Part shown: one piece after another, positions 46,908 to 59,884 of the stretch | Layout of the letters: the number at the start of each line of letters is the position of its first letter | How positions within the stretch are numbered: the stretch's first letter is position 1 | Assembly: GCA_951804985.1 (NCBI GenBank) | Contig: OX638132.1 | Coordinates: 10,955,529 to 11,019,528, forward strand | Origin: Dryomyza anilis | Taxonomy: Eukaryota; Arthropoda; Insecta; Diptera; Dryomyzidae | Direction: 5' to 3' | DNA: 64,000 nt | Program-made: the position numbers and the translations under genes | Notes under the pieces: generated by a model | Database searches by the model: none | Told to the model about the DNA's origin: nothing | The model's input: the letters and a program-made list of their open reading frames with translations, nothing else

Positions 46908-47120
46908 GATCCGAGGACATCCGTGCCCATGAAACCCCCAAGGCTAGCCGCCCATATAGCTCCTACTTGGATTCTCCCTCCACATACAGGAGCATGTACG
47001 ATGAGCCAGCCACCGCCAACGAGCGTGTGCAGTCGAGCGGCTACAGATATTTGCCAGTGAGCAGGGATACCTATGGTTACTCTCCACGTGCCATCTACGA
47101 TCATCACTACAGCAGAACAA
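46908..47120 (+). CDS. Mf: Myofilin, coding exon 2
   Basis: This exon is 213 bases, symmetrical phase 1-1, and encodes about residues 31-101. It begins G|GA to give GSEDIRAHETPK and runs through a Tyr/Ser/Arg-rich segment (YSSYLDSPSTYRSMYDEP, then YRYLPVSRDTYGYSPR) to DHHYSRT. The acceptor is CTTTCAG at 46901-46907 and the donor is GTAAGT at 47121. The abundance of Tyr and Arg with few hydrophobic residues suits an extended filament-binding protein rather than a globular enzyme. Because its length is a multiple of three, skipping it would keep the frame. Confidence 0.82.
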
Positions 47121-48813
47121 GTAAGTGGCAGCATTTCAAGTTCATTTCAATTATTAATTGATGCTATTGTTAAAATGCAAAAGCTTTTCAAGTTTACTCC
47201 TATAATAGTGAAAGCTTTTCAAAACTACTAACACTTACAAATAAACTTTCTATTTATGCAGCTTTCACTCGATTGTTAAACAAATCAAATCATTCATAAT
47301 TCAAAAAAAAAAAAATGACTGATTCACTCAACTCACTCACTGTCATCACATTTCAGCATTTTTAACGTCGAAATTAAAATTTTGTCCAAGTTCAATAATA
47401 GCTCTATTTAAAAATAACATTCGAGTGACGTCAAACGCATTGTTTTGCAAAACGAAATTTTGATCAACTGAAAAAGCTTTAAGCTTTTATTGGTTTGTTT
47501 TATTAAAAATAAAAATCTATATAATATACAGGAAGTAGAATGTATCAAATTACGCAAGCTTTTTTAAGTTATTTATTAAATTTTCCAAATTGTTGTACAC
47601 ACACACAACGCTTTTATGGTGTGTGTTTGTTTAGGTGTATAGCGCATAAGTGCAAAGCTTTTGATCAAGATGTAGTGAGTGTGAATCATAGGCAATGTTC
47701 GTGAATGTTAAAAGCATTTATTGACGTTTATTTTGTGTATTATAATACAAAATATATAGTTTTTGTTTTGTTTACAAATGAACGCCTACCCGCAGTCCTT
47801 AAAAGTTTATATATACCTCTGATTGGTTAACTTAAATTAAATTTTAAAACTGACCATTGAATTTTTTTCTCTTTCTTTCTCATAAATATTTCAGAAAAAT
47901 AAACAAATATCAGCGTTATCCAAAAATTTGAAATAAATTAAATGCTAATTTATCAACGCTACGCAATTATTAAAAAATATACTTATAATAATCAACAATT
48001 ATAAAAATTATACTTATAATAAACCAACAGTTTTAATGCAAAAAAAACAAACAACTATTCGTGGAGTTTTTTCAAAATAATTAGTTATAAAACAAAATAA
48101 ATCAATTGAAATATTAAATTTTTATGTTGTATGTAATAAAATTTAAAAGTAACTAAAAAAAGCTTGAGAAAAAAATATTTTTGATTTCAAATAAAAGTTA
48201 TTTTTATAGGTTTTAATAACATAGACAGGGTAATGTTTAAAATTTAAAACGTTATTAAACTTTGTTATTATTTTAAACAGATTTTCTCTGTTTAAAAGCT
48301 CCTTTTTATATAGTTTGTAATGTGTTATTTGCAACTTGATTTTTTTTATTTTTTAAGAATTTTTTTTTACATTATTTAATTAGTTCTGACGTCAAACTGC
48401 ATAATACCATCAGTCATTTCAAAAAAAATTTTTTTTTTGAAAATATTTTTGATTTTTTCTAAATGCCGCCTTTTTTATTATTTTTTCTATGCCTTATGAT
48501 AATTACTGCTGCTGCTACAATTTATATATGTTGCTGTTGCTATCTTTTTTAATTGCAATCGTATGCTTGTTGCTCCACCGTGCGTATGTATTGGCCAACG
48601 ATGCAAAACTAAATAAAATGCTTTATTTTATAAATAAAAAAAATTAAAAAAAAAAATTTAATTCAAATTACATCGAGTGCTGAGTATTTTATGATATGAG
48701 ACTTGACCTTATTTTCACTGTAAGCATTGCGTGTTCTTTTTAAGTTAAGCTTGCGATTTAAAGCACAACCCCTTTGTGAATAAAAAAACTAATATGGTAA
48801 TTTTTAATTTTAG
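47121..48813 (+). other. Mf: Mf intron 2
   Basis: A 1.7-kb intron. Its first 560 bases are dense in AAAGCTTTT words (e.g. 47,180, 47,210, 47,470, 47,650). No other gene. Confidence 0.6.
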
Positions 48814-48883
48814 TTCCAGCCAACTACGATGCAGAGAAGGCATGGAACGATCACTTGAAGCGTATGCAAGAAATTGAACGCAG
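48814..48883 (+). CDS. Mf: Myofilin, coding exon 3
   Basis: A short 70-base exon encoding IPANYDAEKAWNDHLKRMQE and IER, a likely helical charged segment. The acceptor used here is TTTTAG at 48808-48813. A second AG six bases downstream (48818-48819) would also keep frame and would replace I-P-A with T, so the protein could differ by two residues. The donor is GTAAAG at 48884. It enters in phase 1 and leaves in phase 2, so this is the one asymmetrical internal exon and is probably constitutive. Confidence 0.8.
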
Positions 48884-50681
48884 GTAAAGCTCAAAGCTAA
48901 GACTTTGATTTGAATTGAAATTAAGTGAAGCTTTTTATTAAAGCTCTAAAGTTACTTAGATTTGGATAATTGCAAAAATAAGTTGATAAACTTTTAGCGA
49001 AAGCTTTGAGAGATGTTTTCAAATTTTTAAAATTACTCTTCAAAGCTCCCTCATTAAATTTGTATTAAAAGCTAAGAGATACTTTAAAATATTTGAAGTT
49101 TCAAATAGCAAAATATTTTATAGAGTTTACAAATTAGCTTTGAATGAGCTTTAAATGAGATGTCTTCAAATTTTTAAAATTACTTGTCAAAGCTCCCTCA
49201 TTAAATTTGTATTAAAAGCTAAGAGATACTTCAAAATATTTAAAGTTTCATATCGCAAACTATTTTATAGAATTTACAAATTATATTAGCCAACACGATT
49301 TTTCCTATGGACATCCCACATCAATACTTTTTAATTTGCTGATGCAGTTTCTTACTACATAATCAGTTTTCTTTACTATTACGTAATATTTATGAGAAAA
49401 TTGCAATCGTATTTTAGGACGTTCTCCACCACTTTTGAAAAATAGTTTTTCAAAAAATCCTAAAACGCCATTTTTCTATTAATTTTGAACACTTTAATTT
49501 CATAATGATTTAGTGTTTATTCATAATATATGAGTAAAAATCAATAATTATCATTAATTGAATAAAATAAAAAAATTATAAAATTATCAAGTTTTATGTA
49601 TAATATATTCATAAGTCATGAATAAAATCAATTATAATCATTTATTGAATAAGATTATAAATTTTTATAATATTATCATGTTTTATGTATAATATATTCA
49701 TAAGTCATGAATAATTAATACATTTTATGATTTATTATTCATAATTTATGATTAAAATGTCATACATTATGCCAAATAGCTGTAGCCAAATAATCGTAGC
49801 ATGCAGATGGAAAAACCTATCCAAATTAGGCGGAACATAGTGAAAAATATTGCATTTGAAAATATATTAATTCAATGAGCAAGGAACATCAGGAAGAAAT
49901 TGAATATTAAAAAAATGAATGCAAAAATACATCACTTCAATTTATTTGTCTGTTCAAATTTAGTTTCAAATTATTTATTTTTCACTATATACACTCACTT
50001 CAATTTTCTTTAGACTGCCGCTACGACGTGGTTTTCACAACTCGCATTAAAAAATTAATATGCAGCATGAAAAATGACATTCGAAGTTCATGACAATACA
50101 CAATTTTTAGACATTTAATACATCGAAATCGAAGCAATCTCGAACTTAAGTTATTATGAATAAATAATCATAATTTCACTGGTTATGATTAATAATAAAA
50201 TTTGTCAAATTTATGAATACTATTCATAATAAATACATAAAGATTTACAGTTTTTTATGCATGAACTTTGCAATATTTTTTTTAGTATTATACATAATTC
50301 ATGAATATAACTCATAAATAAGAAAATTATGTTTTATGAACATCTTATTCATAAATCATCAGTAAACAATTTTTCCAAGTATGCCAAGTCTCGGAAATCT
50401 TCGATAGCGCGAAGAATTCACCAAAGAACTTTGATAAAAAGTTCATTTTATCGCTTTCAATTTCACAAATAACAATTTAATGACAATATACAATTTTTAG
50501 ACAATTAATACATCGAAATCGCAGCAATCTCGAACTTAGAATATTATTTTTGTTCGATACGATTTCTTAAAATGTCTCTTACCAACAACATATTATTATA
50601 ACTTGGAGTTTGATTATAGTAAACCATTTGAACTATATTAGACTTAAATTTCAACCACTTTCCCATCTTCTTCTGTCACAG
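48884..50681 (+). other. Mf: Mf intron 3
   Basis: A 1.8-kb intron. AGCT words are dense at 48,886-49,200. 49,570-49,740 has a 91-base tandem duplication around TTTTATGTATAATATATTCA. Sequence around 50,086-50,163 recurs at 50,479-50,556. Confidence 0.6.
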
Positions 50682-50805
50682 ATACCCATCTCGTTATGGA
50701 CTCTACCTGAAGGACAAGCCATTGACACCCAACTCTTTGGTGCCCTTGGAATACGAGCCCGAGGACAAGCTCCTTCAAGAGCTCAACAAGGGTAAGGATT
50801 ACTAA
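50682..50805 (+). CDS. Mf: Myofilin, coding exon 4, composite terminal exon
   Basis: The acceptor is TTCTGTCACAG ending at 50681. The exon encodes YPSRYGLYLKDKPLTPNSLV, then PLEYEPEDKLLQELNK. There are two ways to end. If the donor GTAAGG at 50792 is used, the exon ends at 50791 in phase 1 and continues to exon 5. If it is not used, translation adds Gly-Lys-Asp-Tyr and stops at TAA 50803-50805. The read-through form totals 165 residues, close to the roughly 20-kDa size reported for insect myofilin. The choice between splicing and polyadenylation here would set the short or long isoform. The composite-exon reading is inference from the sequence; the exon itself is strongly supported. Confidence 0.8.
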
Positions 50806-52850
50806 ATTTAGTGCCCAAGTTGAATCACGACTAAAAATCACTATAAAAAAAAACAACAACATAAAATAAAAACTTATTTAAATCAACAAAAAAATTTAGA
50901 AACAAACAAAAAAAATATTTAAAAAAAAATATTAAAATTTTTTAAACAAAATACACAATTGAAGAAAATTGAACGAAAAATTAAACTCAAATGATTTGAA
51001 ATCAAAATTTTAACGAATTTAACATTAAAAATTGTATGCACGAAAATAAAAAAAAAAATAATTCAAATCGAAGAACATTAAATAGTGAATAAAAATATAG
51101 CAGATCCTCAAAAAAAAAAAAAAAACTAAAGAATTTTTTCAAATTCAATTGCAATTATTTTTTTTTTTTGACAAATAAGAGAACTATAAAAATTTTAAAT
51201 ACAAACTTCAAAATGAATAAGAGCTACAAAAACAGGAACTGACAAAACGGTGTTGTTCATTTAAATTTTTCGAATTTACAACAATTTCGAATGGGGCTTT
51301 TTTATTTTTGAATGAACAACACTGTGACGTATGTGATATTTTCAATATCAACATATTATTTGTTAAATGTATTTGTTTTTATAATTTTTTTAACGCATTT
51401 TAAGTTTTAGTAAAAATTTTTGTATTTTTTCTTATTTTTCAGTGATTTAAAGAAAAAAAAATACGCAAATAAAAAACGTATAAATGTTGTTTGCCATTAT
51501 GGTTTAGTAGTAAATTTAAATAATTATTTAAAATGTTACAATAAATTTAATTTAATGAAACACAAATACACTAAAACTCATTTTGAAACACTGAAAAAAA
51601 AACACACACACAATAATGTAAACAGCTAATTGCTAAAATAACAGCGAATAATTCGTTAAATGTTTCATTGTATAAGAATCAAATTTAAAAAAAAAAACAA
51701 CAACAAAAACTCATTATAAATAATTACATGCAAAACTATTGTTTATCTTTAATTATTATATATATGCAATAAATTTACTTTAGTATACAAACAACCAACA
51801 AAATGATAAAAACTGATTTTAAACATAATTTTTTGAACAAAAGGCTTCATTAAAAAAAAAAAAACATTAAAACCAAACAAAAACATCTAACAGTTGTTTT
51901 TTTCTTATCATAAAATCATCGCATTTACCAACAGATACTAGTTTAGTGCAAAATTTAAAGCTTTTAATAATAAAAAATATTAAAATATCTTTTTAACCTT
52001 CAATTTAATAATTTAGATTCGTGAAAACGAGAATATTAAATGAACACTTTATGAAGTTAACTGAGAGTTAACAAAGCGACAGTCAAAATTGTACATATTC
52101 GGTTTTTCAGTGAACATTTTAGCATAGTTTAAACTTAATCTTTTTTAAACTCTATAATTCTAAATCTAAATGAATCGAGTTCCACATCTAGTTGAAGTTA
52201 TACATAGTTTAAACTTGAATTTTTTTCAAAACTCTATAGTTCCAAATTTAAACGACTTTAAATATTTTAGCCAAAAAGCCAATCACTAGTCAGTGGATAA
52301 ACCGTTACCAATATTTTGAATATATTGACTATTGTCAATTTGACAGCTAGTTTAAACTCAGTTTAATTTGAATTTAAAAACATAAAGCTTTACATTTTGC
52401 AGACTACCTCATGTAAATCTCATAATTTGCAGCATCACTTACTACTTAAGCGACTACTATAACTACTACTATATCTACTACTATACTTAACAACTGTATT
52501 AAATATACTATTTTAGTTTTCACTTAAAGTTCTAGTTTAAAAAAAATTGATTTAAAAAGTAATCAATAAACTAATTTTTTTCAGAATAAAAAAGAGGTTT
52601 AGCTCATTTGTAATTTAGTTCAAATGACTCATTTAATCATCTCATACAAATTAGTACAATATTTGAAAATAGTTTCAATATTGTTTTTGTTTTTGTCAAT
52701 ATTCCTCTACATTAATTTGATACCCTTTTTTTTGATTAAATATTAAAATAAATGCACATTTTTTTAGCATTAATGAATAACATAAAAATTTACAAATAAA
52801 ATATTAATAAAAAAGAAATAAACTGTTTTGTTTTATTATTAAGACCTGTT
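50806..52850 (+). other. Mf: Candidate 3' UTR and polyadenylation region of short Mf
   Basis: Downstream of the exon 4 stop the sequence is extremely A-rich (50,840-51,150) and contains several AATAAA hexamers, for example near 50,865, 51,767, 52,586 and 52,796-52,820. Such hexamers are frequent by chance in this base composition, so the actual 3' end cannot be chosen by eye. I see no coding exon in it. Confidence 0.35.
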
Positions 52851-53394
52851 TTTGGTTAACTCTTATTTTTGGGATGATTTTTTCCAGTTTTCATTTTAAT
52901 TTTTGTTTTGATTTATTTATTATGTTTATTATTTTATCTATTTTTTTTTGTCCGTACTAATATTATCCTTTTAATGTAAATGTTTTAAAAATCTTGTCAT
53001 TGTAAATTCGTTCATACTAAAAACATTCACTGTGTGGCGCCTGTAAATACTGCCAATCAATCAGACAAACAATCAAATATTAATCAATCAATCAATCAGT
53101 CAGTTAAACAATATTAATACAAAATCATAAACTAATGAAATATTTAACGAAATTTATGTAAAAAAAAGTAATAATTGTTTGTATACCATTTAAAAAATAA
53201 AAACGTTGTAAATTCTAAAACGTATTTGTAAAAATGTTCTTTGGCATGTTCCAGTTTTGTTTTTTTTCGATTTATCAATGCAAAATCATTTGTAAAATGA
53301 ATAGCAGTCGATATTTAACTTTAAATTTTGATCGAAAATGAATTTCAGAACATGTCTCTATATGTTTTTATTTTTTTGTTTAATTATGGCAGTT

Positions 53395-53548
53395 TCTACA
53401 CATAAACAAATAATCGACGTAAATATAGCAAACGACATTAATTGCATTCATTAATGAATCAAAAAACAACGAAATTCACTAATTTGAATTAATGAATGCA
53501 ATTAATGTCGGTTGTTATATTTACGTCGATTATTTTTTTCTGTGTAGA
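53395..53548. mobile_element. 154-bp palindromic MITE
   Basis: TCTACACATAAACAAATAAT + CGACGTAAA mirrors TTTACGTCGATTATTTTTTT + CTGTGTAGA, and the inner ATTAATTGCATTCATTAATG also has its inverse. Little loop is left. In Mf intron 4. Confidence 0.75.
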
Positions 53549-54504
53549 TTTGTCAATTGTTATGTATTTATTGTGCGTGTTCGTTTCCATTATGTTCTAT
53601 GAATTCCACAAGGGTTCTGCATGGAAATATGTCATACTTCAAACACACACCTTTTCGTGCGCACAGTTTTTGTAATAATTTTCGTTTTTAAAAAATATTT
53701 TTACACTTAAATTATTATTATTTTTCTTCTTATATCCCAAATTTGATTTTGTTAAAAGGCGGTTTTGTCAAATTTTATTATTTGTTAGTCGTTTTATTGT
53801 TTTTTCGAAAGTCTATCACTTATTTTTGAGTGCTTTCGATTTATGGATTGTGTATTTTGATTTTTGGTAAGTACCTAATATAAGGTAAAGATGACTAATA
53901 TATATATTTTATAGACAATTTTGGACACTTAATTTTAAAACAGCTAATTATGTATTGGGGATTAGAACTGAATCGACCCATTAATAAAATTCGAAATTGC
54001 ATTATTTGTGGTATTTGTCTTATCCGAGTGGTAATTTCGATCAAATGATATAATTTTCCGAAATCAGGCAAGGATTTCCATTATGTTAATGAGATTGAAG
54101 TTGCTATACTGATCAGGTTTCCTAATCTTACCCTTAACATAACCTTATGTAATTCAAGGAACCTGCTGAACCTCTTTTTACCCTTTTAAACATAAAATAG
54201 TTTTGTGCACACAACATGTTGTCTCAGTGATTATTCATGTTAGCGATATTTCAAAATGTTAAAATTTGTATTATTTGAACATGTTTTCATTTATCAGAAT
54301 GTCTTATCTTATTAGAATAATTTTTTTAACCTACTTTTTTCTAATCTAATGATCAGATTAGAATAACACGAATTTCCATCCGGATTAATTTCGAATTAGG
54401 TTACCATAAATTAAATCAGGTCAGGTTTCGTTATAAAGGTTGGATCAGCTTCTCTTGCATATATTTGAAAGCAGGCTTACCATAACCAATCCTGATCAGA
54501 ATTA

Positions 54505-54813
54505 TTAATAGTAATAGTTTGGCGCTACAGTCCTGTATAGAACTTCGGCCGAGCTCTCTCACCATTTTGAGTTGTGCGTGTTATATTTGTACTCAAAGTG
54601 GTGGGACCTACAGTTTATTGCCGAATCCGAACGGCGGGTGAGAGCTTTTTCATAGGCAATGTTTTACTCTCGTAGGTTTGCCATTTACTGACAAGAGGTA
54701 GCGCGGTATAGAAAAATGTTTCTATGAAAAGATGTTGTTAGCCCCAGTCCAGGCTTGAACCGGGGACCTTTCGTCTCGCAGTCCAACGCACTAACCACTG
54801 AGCTACCGCGGCT
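54505..54813 (-). mobile_element. tRNA-derived SINE, family 1, best copy
   Basis: Near-identical to 5151-5423 but with about 36 extra bases after CCTACAGTTTATTGC (CGAATCCGAACGGCGGGTGA...). Flanked by AGAATTA at 54498-54504 and 54814-54820. The B-box GGTTCAAGCC is intact. High similarity between two distant copies implies fairly recent activity. Confidence 0.8.
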
Positions 54814-55162
54814 AGAATTACTTTTTCATAATTATCTTCAAATGTTTTGTAGGGTATTTCATAAGTTATGGACTGGTTTATAAAATTCAAACTACTTTCT
54901 AAAAAATTTACTTATTTATGTAAAAAGAGATATATTTTATACACATTTTAAATATTTTTTCAAACCTTTTTAATCTATTACAATGTTCAGATACAAAATG
55001 TGAGCAATCTGTAATGAAAAAAATAACAATTTTAATTTTTAAATATCAAATTCATAAAAAGTATTAATAAAATAATTTGCTAGAGAAAAATGTAGCACTT
55101 TAAAAACATTTATAAAGTAACTTATAACGTAACGTAACGTATTAGATTTTATACCATACATA

Positions 55163-55985
55163 GAATAGTGGATACAGGGTATATTATTATACCCTACACC
55201 TATGTATATTAACTTTGTGCATATATTGTAACGCCCCTTAGGAGGCGTGTCCGGTATGGAAAAGTATATATATTCTTGATCAGCATCACTACCCGAGTCC
55301 GTTTAGCCATGTCCGTCTGTCTGTCTGTCCGTCTGTCTGTCCGTCTGTCCGTCTTGCTGTCTTGCTGTCCGAATACAGAATAACTTGAGAAATACTGATC
55401 AGAATGCGATGAAATTTCGTCTCAATATATTTTAGCCAAAAGTAGCAACTGAGTTTGAAATTGAGCCAAATCGGTCAACGTACACGCCCACCTCCCATAC
55501 AAGTCACTTTTATATAACTCTATCGGAACTAATAACTCGAAAAGTATTCAAGGTATAGTTATAAAATTTAAAACGTATTATTAGAATTCACCTAAGAATA
55601 TGTGTTCTAAAAATGGGCGTGATACGCCCACTTTTTTTTTCATTATTTCCCGGGTTTTCATAGTGTAAATTTGATCAGTAAATTATTGAAATCAAATCTA
55701 TGAAATATTAGCCTTTCAATATTTTAAATATGGGCATGGTCAGCCCAATTATATTTTTCAAATTTTTTTTTTTAGTTTTTTTATACTTTTATATATATTT
55801 TTTAATTTATGGGGAGGGTGGGGAGGTTCAGCATAATTAAAAACTTTAAAATTAAGGTATGCAATTAAATATCCCACATTAATATCCCCACCAAAGGTGT
55901 AGGGTATTCCATAGTCGGGCCCGACCGACTATAAAAATGTGCTCCATGTGACCGAACTTACCCATGTGACCTAACTTTCCCAACT
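55163..55985 (-). mobile_element. mini-me-type element, minus strand
   Basis: TTATTATACCCTACACC, GTATGGAAAAGTATATATAT, the GTCCGTCTGTCTGTCTGTCC microsatellite (55,315-55,370), GGTGTAGGGTATTCCATAGT, ending CATGTGACCTAACTTTCCCA. A further partial copy (56,025-56,190) follows. Confidence 0.7.
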
Positions 55986-56275
55986 CGATTTTGAGTATTT
56001 TTGTGAATAAAAATGGGTAATATCGGTTTTCGAACACGCCCACCTCCTATACAAGTTATTAATATGTTAATCTTTGGTAACTCTTAACTTGTACAGTACA
56101 AAAGATATAGTTTTAAAATAGTATTGTTAAAATTCATTTATAAATATATGTTCAAAAAATGAACATTTTAGATGGGAACTATCTAAAATCAAATTAAAAA
56201 AAAAACACAATAATTGCTTTTTATGCTACTTATCTATTTAAGGCAATTATTCAAAAATTGTAGACATTAAACAAA

Positions 56276-56996
56276 AACCAGTTGGGAAGGTTAGATCACA
56301 TGAGAAATTTTAAAGTAGGGACATTTTATAGTAGGGACATTTTATAGTAGGGGTTATTATGATAGTTAGGATTATCAAAATAATAGTCGGTTTACGCCGA
56401 CTATAAACACCCTACACATATGTGTGGTTACCATTCAAAGTGGTATATAGGTCATCAGGGTATGAATCCTGAAAATAACTACAATCTATCAATCGCTGAA
56501 GAATTTCCATTCATTTGATACCCATATTTACAAATGGGTAGGTGTACCGAATTTCGATTTTTTTTTTTGGAACCACAAGTCGTTTCGCGGGAAAACATTA
56601 TTTCCATGTATTTGAGCATTAAGTCAATATATATTTGACCAAAAAAGTTTACCTAAGCACGTATACAGTAAAATTGAACATTTTATATGAGTTATTTGAA
56701 TATAAATGGTCAGATCACAGGTCACAATGGACCGATCTCGCCAATTTTCGCACATACAGCGTAGGTATAGAAGTTATCTAAATTATGAGTTTCGTTAATC
56801 TAACTCTTAAATTTATTAAGTAGTAGGGATTTCAACAGACAGACATACAGACAGACGGACATCGCTAAATCCACTCAGAAGATCAAGCTGATCAAGAATA
56901 TATATACTTTTCCATACCGGAGATGCTTCCTTCTGGGTGTTACAAACGGCGTAGCAAACTGAATATACCCTTTCACTCTAAGTGTAGGGTATAAAA
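56276..56996 (+). mobile_element. mini-me-type element, plus strand
   Basis: Starts ACCAGTTGGGAAGGTTAGAT, with ACAGACAGACATACAGACAG at 56,836-56,860 and end TCTAAGTGTAGGGTATAAA. It is very close to 20202-20912, apart from a small GTAGGGACATTTTATA duplication near 56,315-56,345. Confidence 0.75.
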
Positions 56997-57881
56997 AGTA
57001 TAAGTTATGAGGAAACTTAAAATCGAGGGTAAATTTAGATCGAGGGTAAATTTAGATTATTCTGCTGTATTATTAAAGAGTTTTTAAAATGTTTAACTCA
57101 AATTTTACTTGCATTTACTGAATATTTTAAAGTAAATTACTTCCAGTTATTTTAATAAAAACTTCAACATATTGCATATATATAAATGACCTTGAGAAAG
57201 AATAAAACTTCAAGGATATGAAGCACTTTCAATGTTGACACAGACATTTTTCTTTGCATTTGTCTCCGCAAAAGTGCAAATGATAAACAAGAAAAATAAT
57301 GAAATCTATCTGGAAGCAAGACTGTAATGTACAAGGACTATGTGTATAATAAAGTAATTTATGATATGACAAATATTTACGTTACAGACAGCACTTATCC
57401 TAAGAATTCACGCAAAAATATATGCGAACATCAGTCAATACATTTTATAGATTAGGTACATATTCTATAGAAAATTTCAAAAATTCAACTTAAATAAGTA
57501 ATTTTAATAGAAATATTTTTAAAATGAAAAAAGTGATTGCAACTGTAACACTTAGAAATTTCCCTTTGAAACCGTTTCATAAAAGGATGTTCAATATTCA
57601 AATTGAAACATTTTCTATTTTTTTTTGTTAAACAATTTTGTATGTTTGGAAATCCATAGTAAAAAATTACTATTCAAAGAGCATTTTTTATATATATATA
57701 TATTTTATAATAAATGGCAAATTCTGCAGTTTATGTGATAAGCATTTTGTTAAAGAATTCTGCATTTTAAGTGATATGCATTTTCTCTGCATAGATATTC
57801 TTTTGCAAGTGCATTATTCAAATTGTCAAACATATTACTTATTTAGATTTTCATAAATATTTTGCTACTAAGTGCATAGCA

Positions 57882-57993
57882 CCCTTCAATTTATATCATA
57901 ATAATTACACTATTCAACAAAATTATAAAAATAAGTACCCTTCAATTTATATCATAATAATTACACTATTCAACAAAATTATAACAATTGTAT
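57882..57993 (+). repeat. 56-bp tandem duplication
   Basis: CCCTTCAATTTATATCATAA...CAACAAAATTATAA occurs at 57,882 and again at 57,938, virtually identical, so the duplication is recent. Confidence 0.85.
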
Positions 57994-58481
57994 CATGCAT
58001 ATCCCATACATCGATTCTATAATATTCGCGGTGCCTGATTTTGACTGAATACTTTTTTTTTGTCAAAATGTTAGGCCCTTTTTAGCCACTTTTTATAATA
58101 AAAATAATACAGAACCTTACACAATAAGTTTTCGAAAATACTGTATAAGCAATTTTTCTGTCAATTTTTAATAATAATTAAAATAAATCAACGAACACTA
58201 ATATTCGGTTAGGTTTTTAAGATACTTGCATCTAAACTTGAACATTTTTAATTCTATTTAGATCATTTTCGGATGATTTTTTAGCATTTCGAATATAATG
58301 ATAAATAATAAAATAATGTATGTTTATGCAGAGTATAATTCAAACTAACAATCAAAATTACTACATTTTTTAGCGGTTCTTATTTTAAAAATATACCTTA
58401 TTAACACAGTTTCCGTTTAAAACTATGAACTGTCAAAAATTGACTGTTGAACTGTTGCCCGAAACAGAACTTCTGATATTT

Positions 58482-59230
58482 TTATACCCTACACTAGGAG
58501 TGAAAGGGTATATTCAGTTTGGTACGCCGTTTGTAACACCAAGAAAGAAGCATTTCCGGTATGGAAAAGTATATATATGACCTCCTGAGTCGATTTAGCG
58601 ATGTCAGTCTGTCCGCCTGTCTGTCTGTCTGTCCCTCTGCCTGTCTGCCTGTCTGCCTGTCTGCCCCTCTGTCTTTCTGTTAAAATCACTATTATAGAAA
58701 AAGTAGATAAGGTAGATCAATGAAACTTTACATTTAGATTACTTATATATCTAAGCTGTCTGAACAAGAAAATTGGCATGATCTGTCTATTGTGACCTGA
58801 GAACCGACCACTTATGTTCAAATACCTCATATAAAATTTACATCTACAAAGAAATTTTACTTTGTACGGTCTTAAGTGAACTTTCTTGGTCAAATAGATA
58901 TTGACTTTATGCTCCAATATTTCAAAGTAATGTTTTCTCGGGGACCGACTTGTGGTTACCCAAAAAAAAAATCTGTATTTGTACATATGGGTATTAAATG
59001 AAAAGTAATTCTTCAGCGATTGCAAGTTTTGAGTTATTTTTAGGATTCGTATACCCTCGTTACCTAAGCACCACTTTTAATAGTACCCGCGCACATTATC
59101 ACATATGTGTAGGGTATTTATAGTAGGCTTAGACCGACTATTTCAAATTTCTTACTAATTTCATTACACCAACTATCACAATTTCCCTACTTTAAAATTT
59201 CCCATGTGACCTAACCTTCCCAACTGGTTT
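58482..59230 (-). mobile_element. mini-me-type element, minus strand
   Basis: TTTTATACCCTACACTAGGA, microsatellite GTCCGCCTGTCTGTCTGTCT at 58,610-58,680, ATTTATAGTAGGCTTAGACC, ending GTGACCTAACCTTCCCAACT then GG. The frames at 58489-58689 and 58717-59025 are repeat-derived. Confidence 0.75.
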
Positions 59231-59884
59231 AGTAATATTTTCGGAATATTTTTTGCAATCACAGATAGAATGCGAAGTTTGACAGATGGTTAATAAATGT
59301 TATGGAATTTTAAAGGCAGATTTCCGGCATATTTTGGGAACGGGTAGAAAAGAGACAGATTTTGACACAAAATCCAGCTTTTGTCTGCTGTTTCGACCAA
59401 GCCAAAAAATAATTAATTTGATAATTAAGTTGCTACTTCAGATTAATTATTGAGTTGATACTTTTTATACTAAATTTAATAAGAATCTATAAAAACTATT
59501 TAACTCAAATCACTCTATCGATTGAAATGCTTTAATTTGTTCACATTTCAAATGTCTTTCAGCTGTTTTAATTTAACTACTTTCCGGCAAGCAATAACAG
59601 CATCCAGTGAAATGTACTAATCCGCAGAAATCAATTTCGAGCTGTTGCCAAAATGCCATTTGCAGCCAGGAAAAGTAATTAACACTTAAACACTGGCGAA
59701 TTACATAAATTTACGGCAACAACGTACTTACCGGATCCCAACCAAGAAACGCACTAAGCCAAATATACAAAAGCCAAAAATAAAAATATATAGCTTTTTT
59801 TTATAAGATTTATAAAGTTGTTTATTTAAAAATGCAAATTTTTTAAAAGACAAAGAAAAATAAGCTTTATTTTATCGTAACTGT

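Noticed and set aside
51062..53220. Choosing one AATAAA as the Mf short-isoform polyadenylation site
   Set aside because: Too many hexamers in very A-rich DNA to choose without transcript ends.
58489..59025. Frames with RQTDRQ-type repeats
   Set aside because: They are translations of the GTCY microsatellite and body of a mini-me element.
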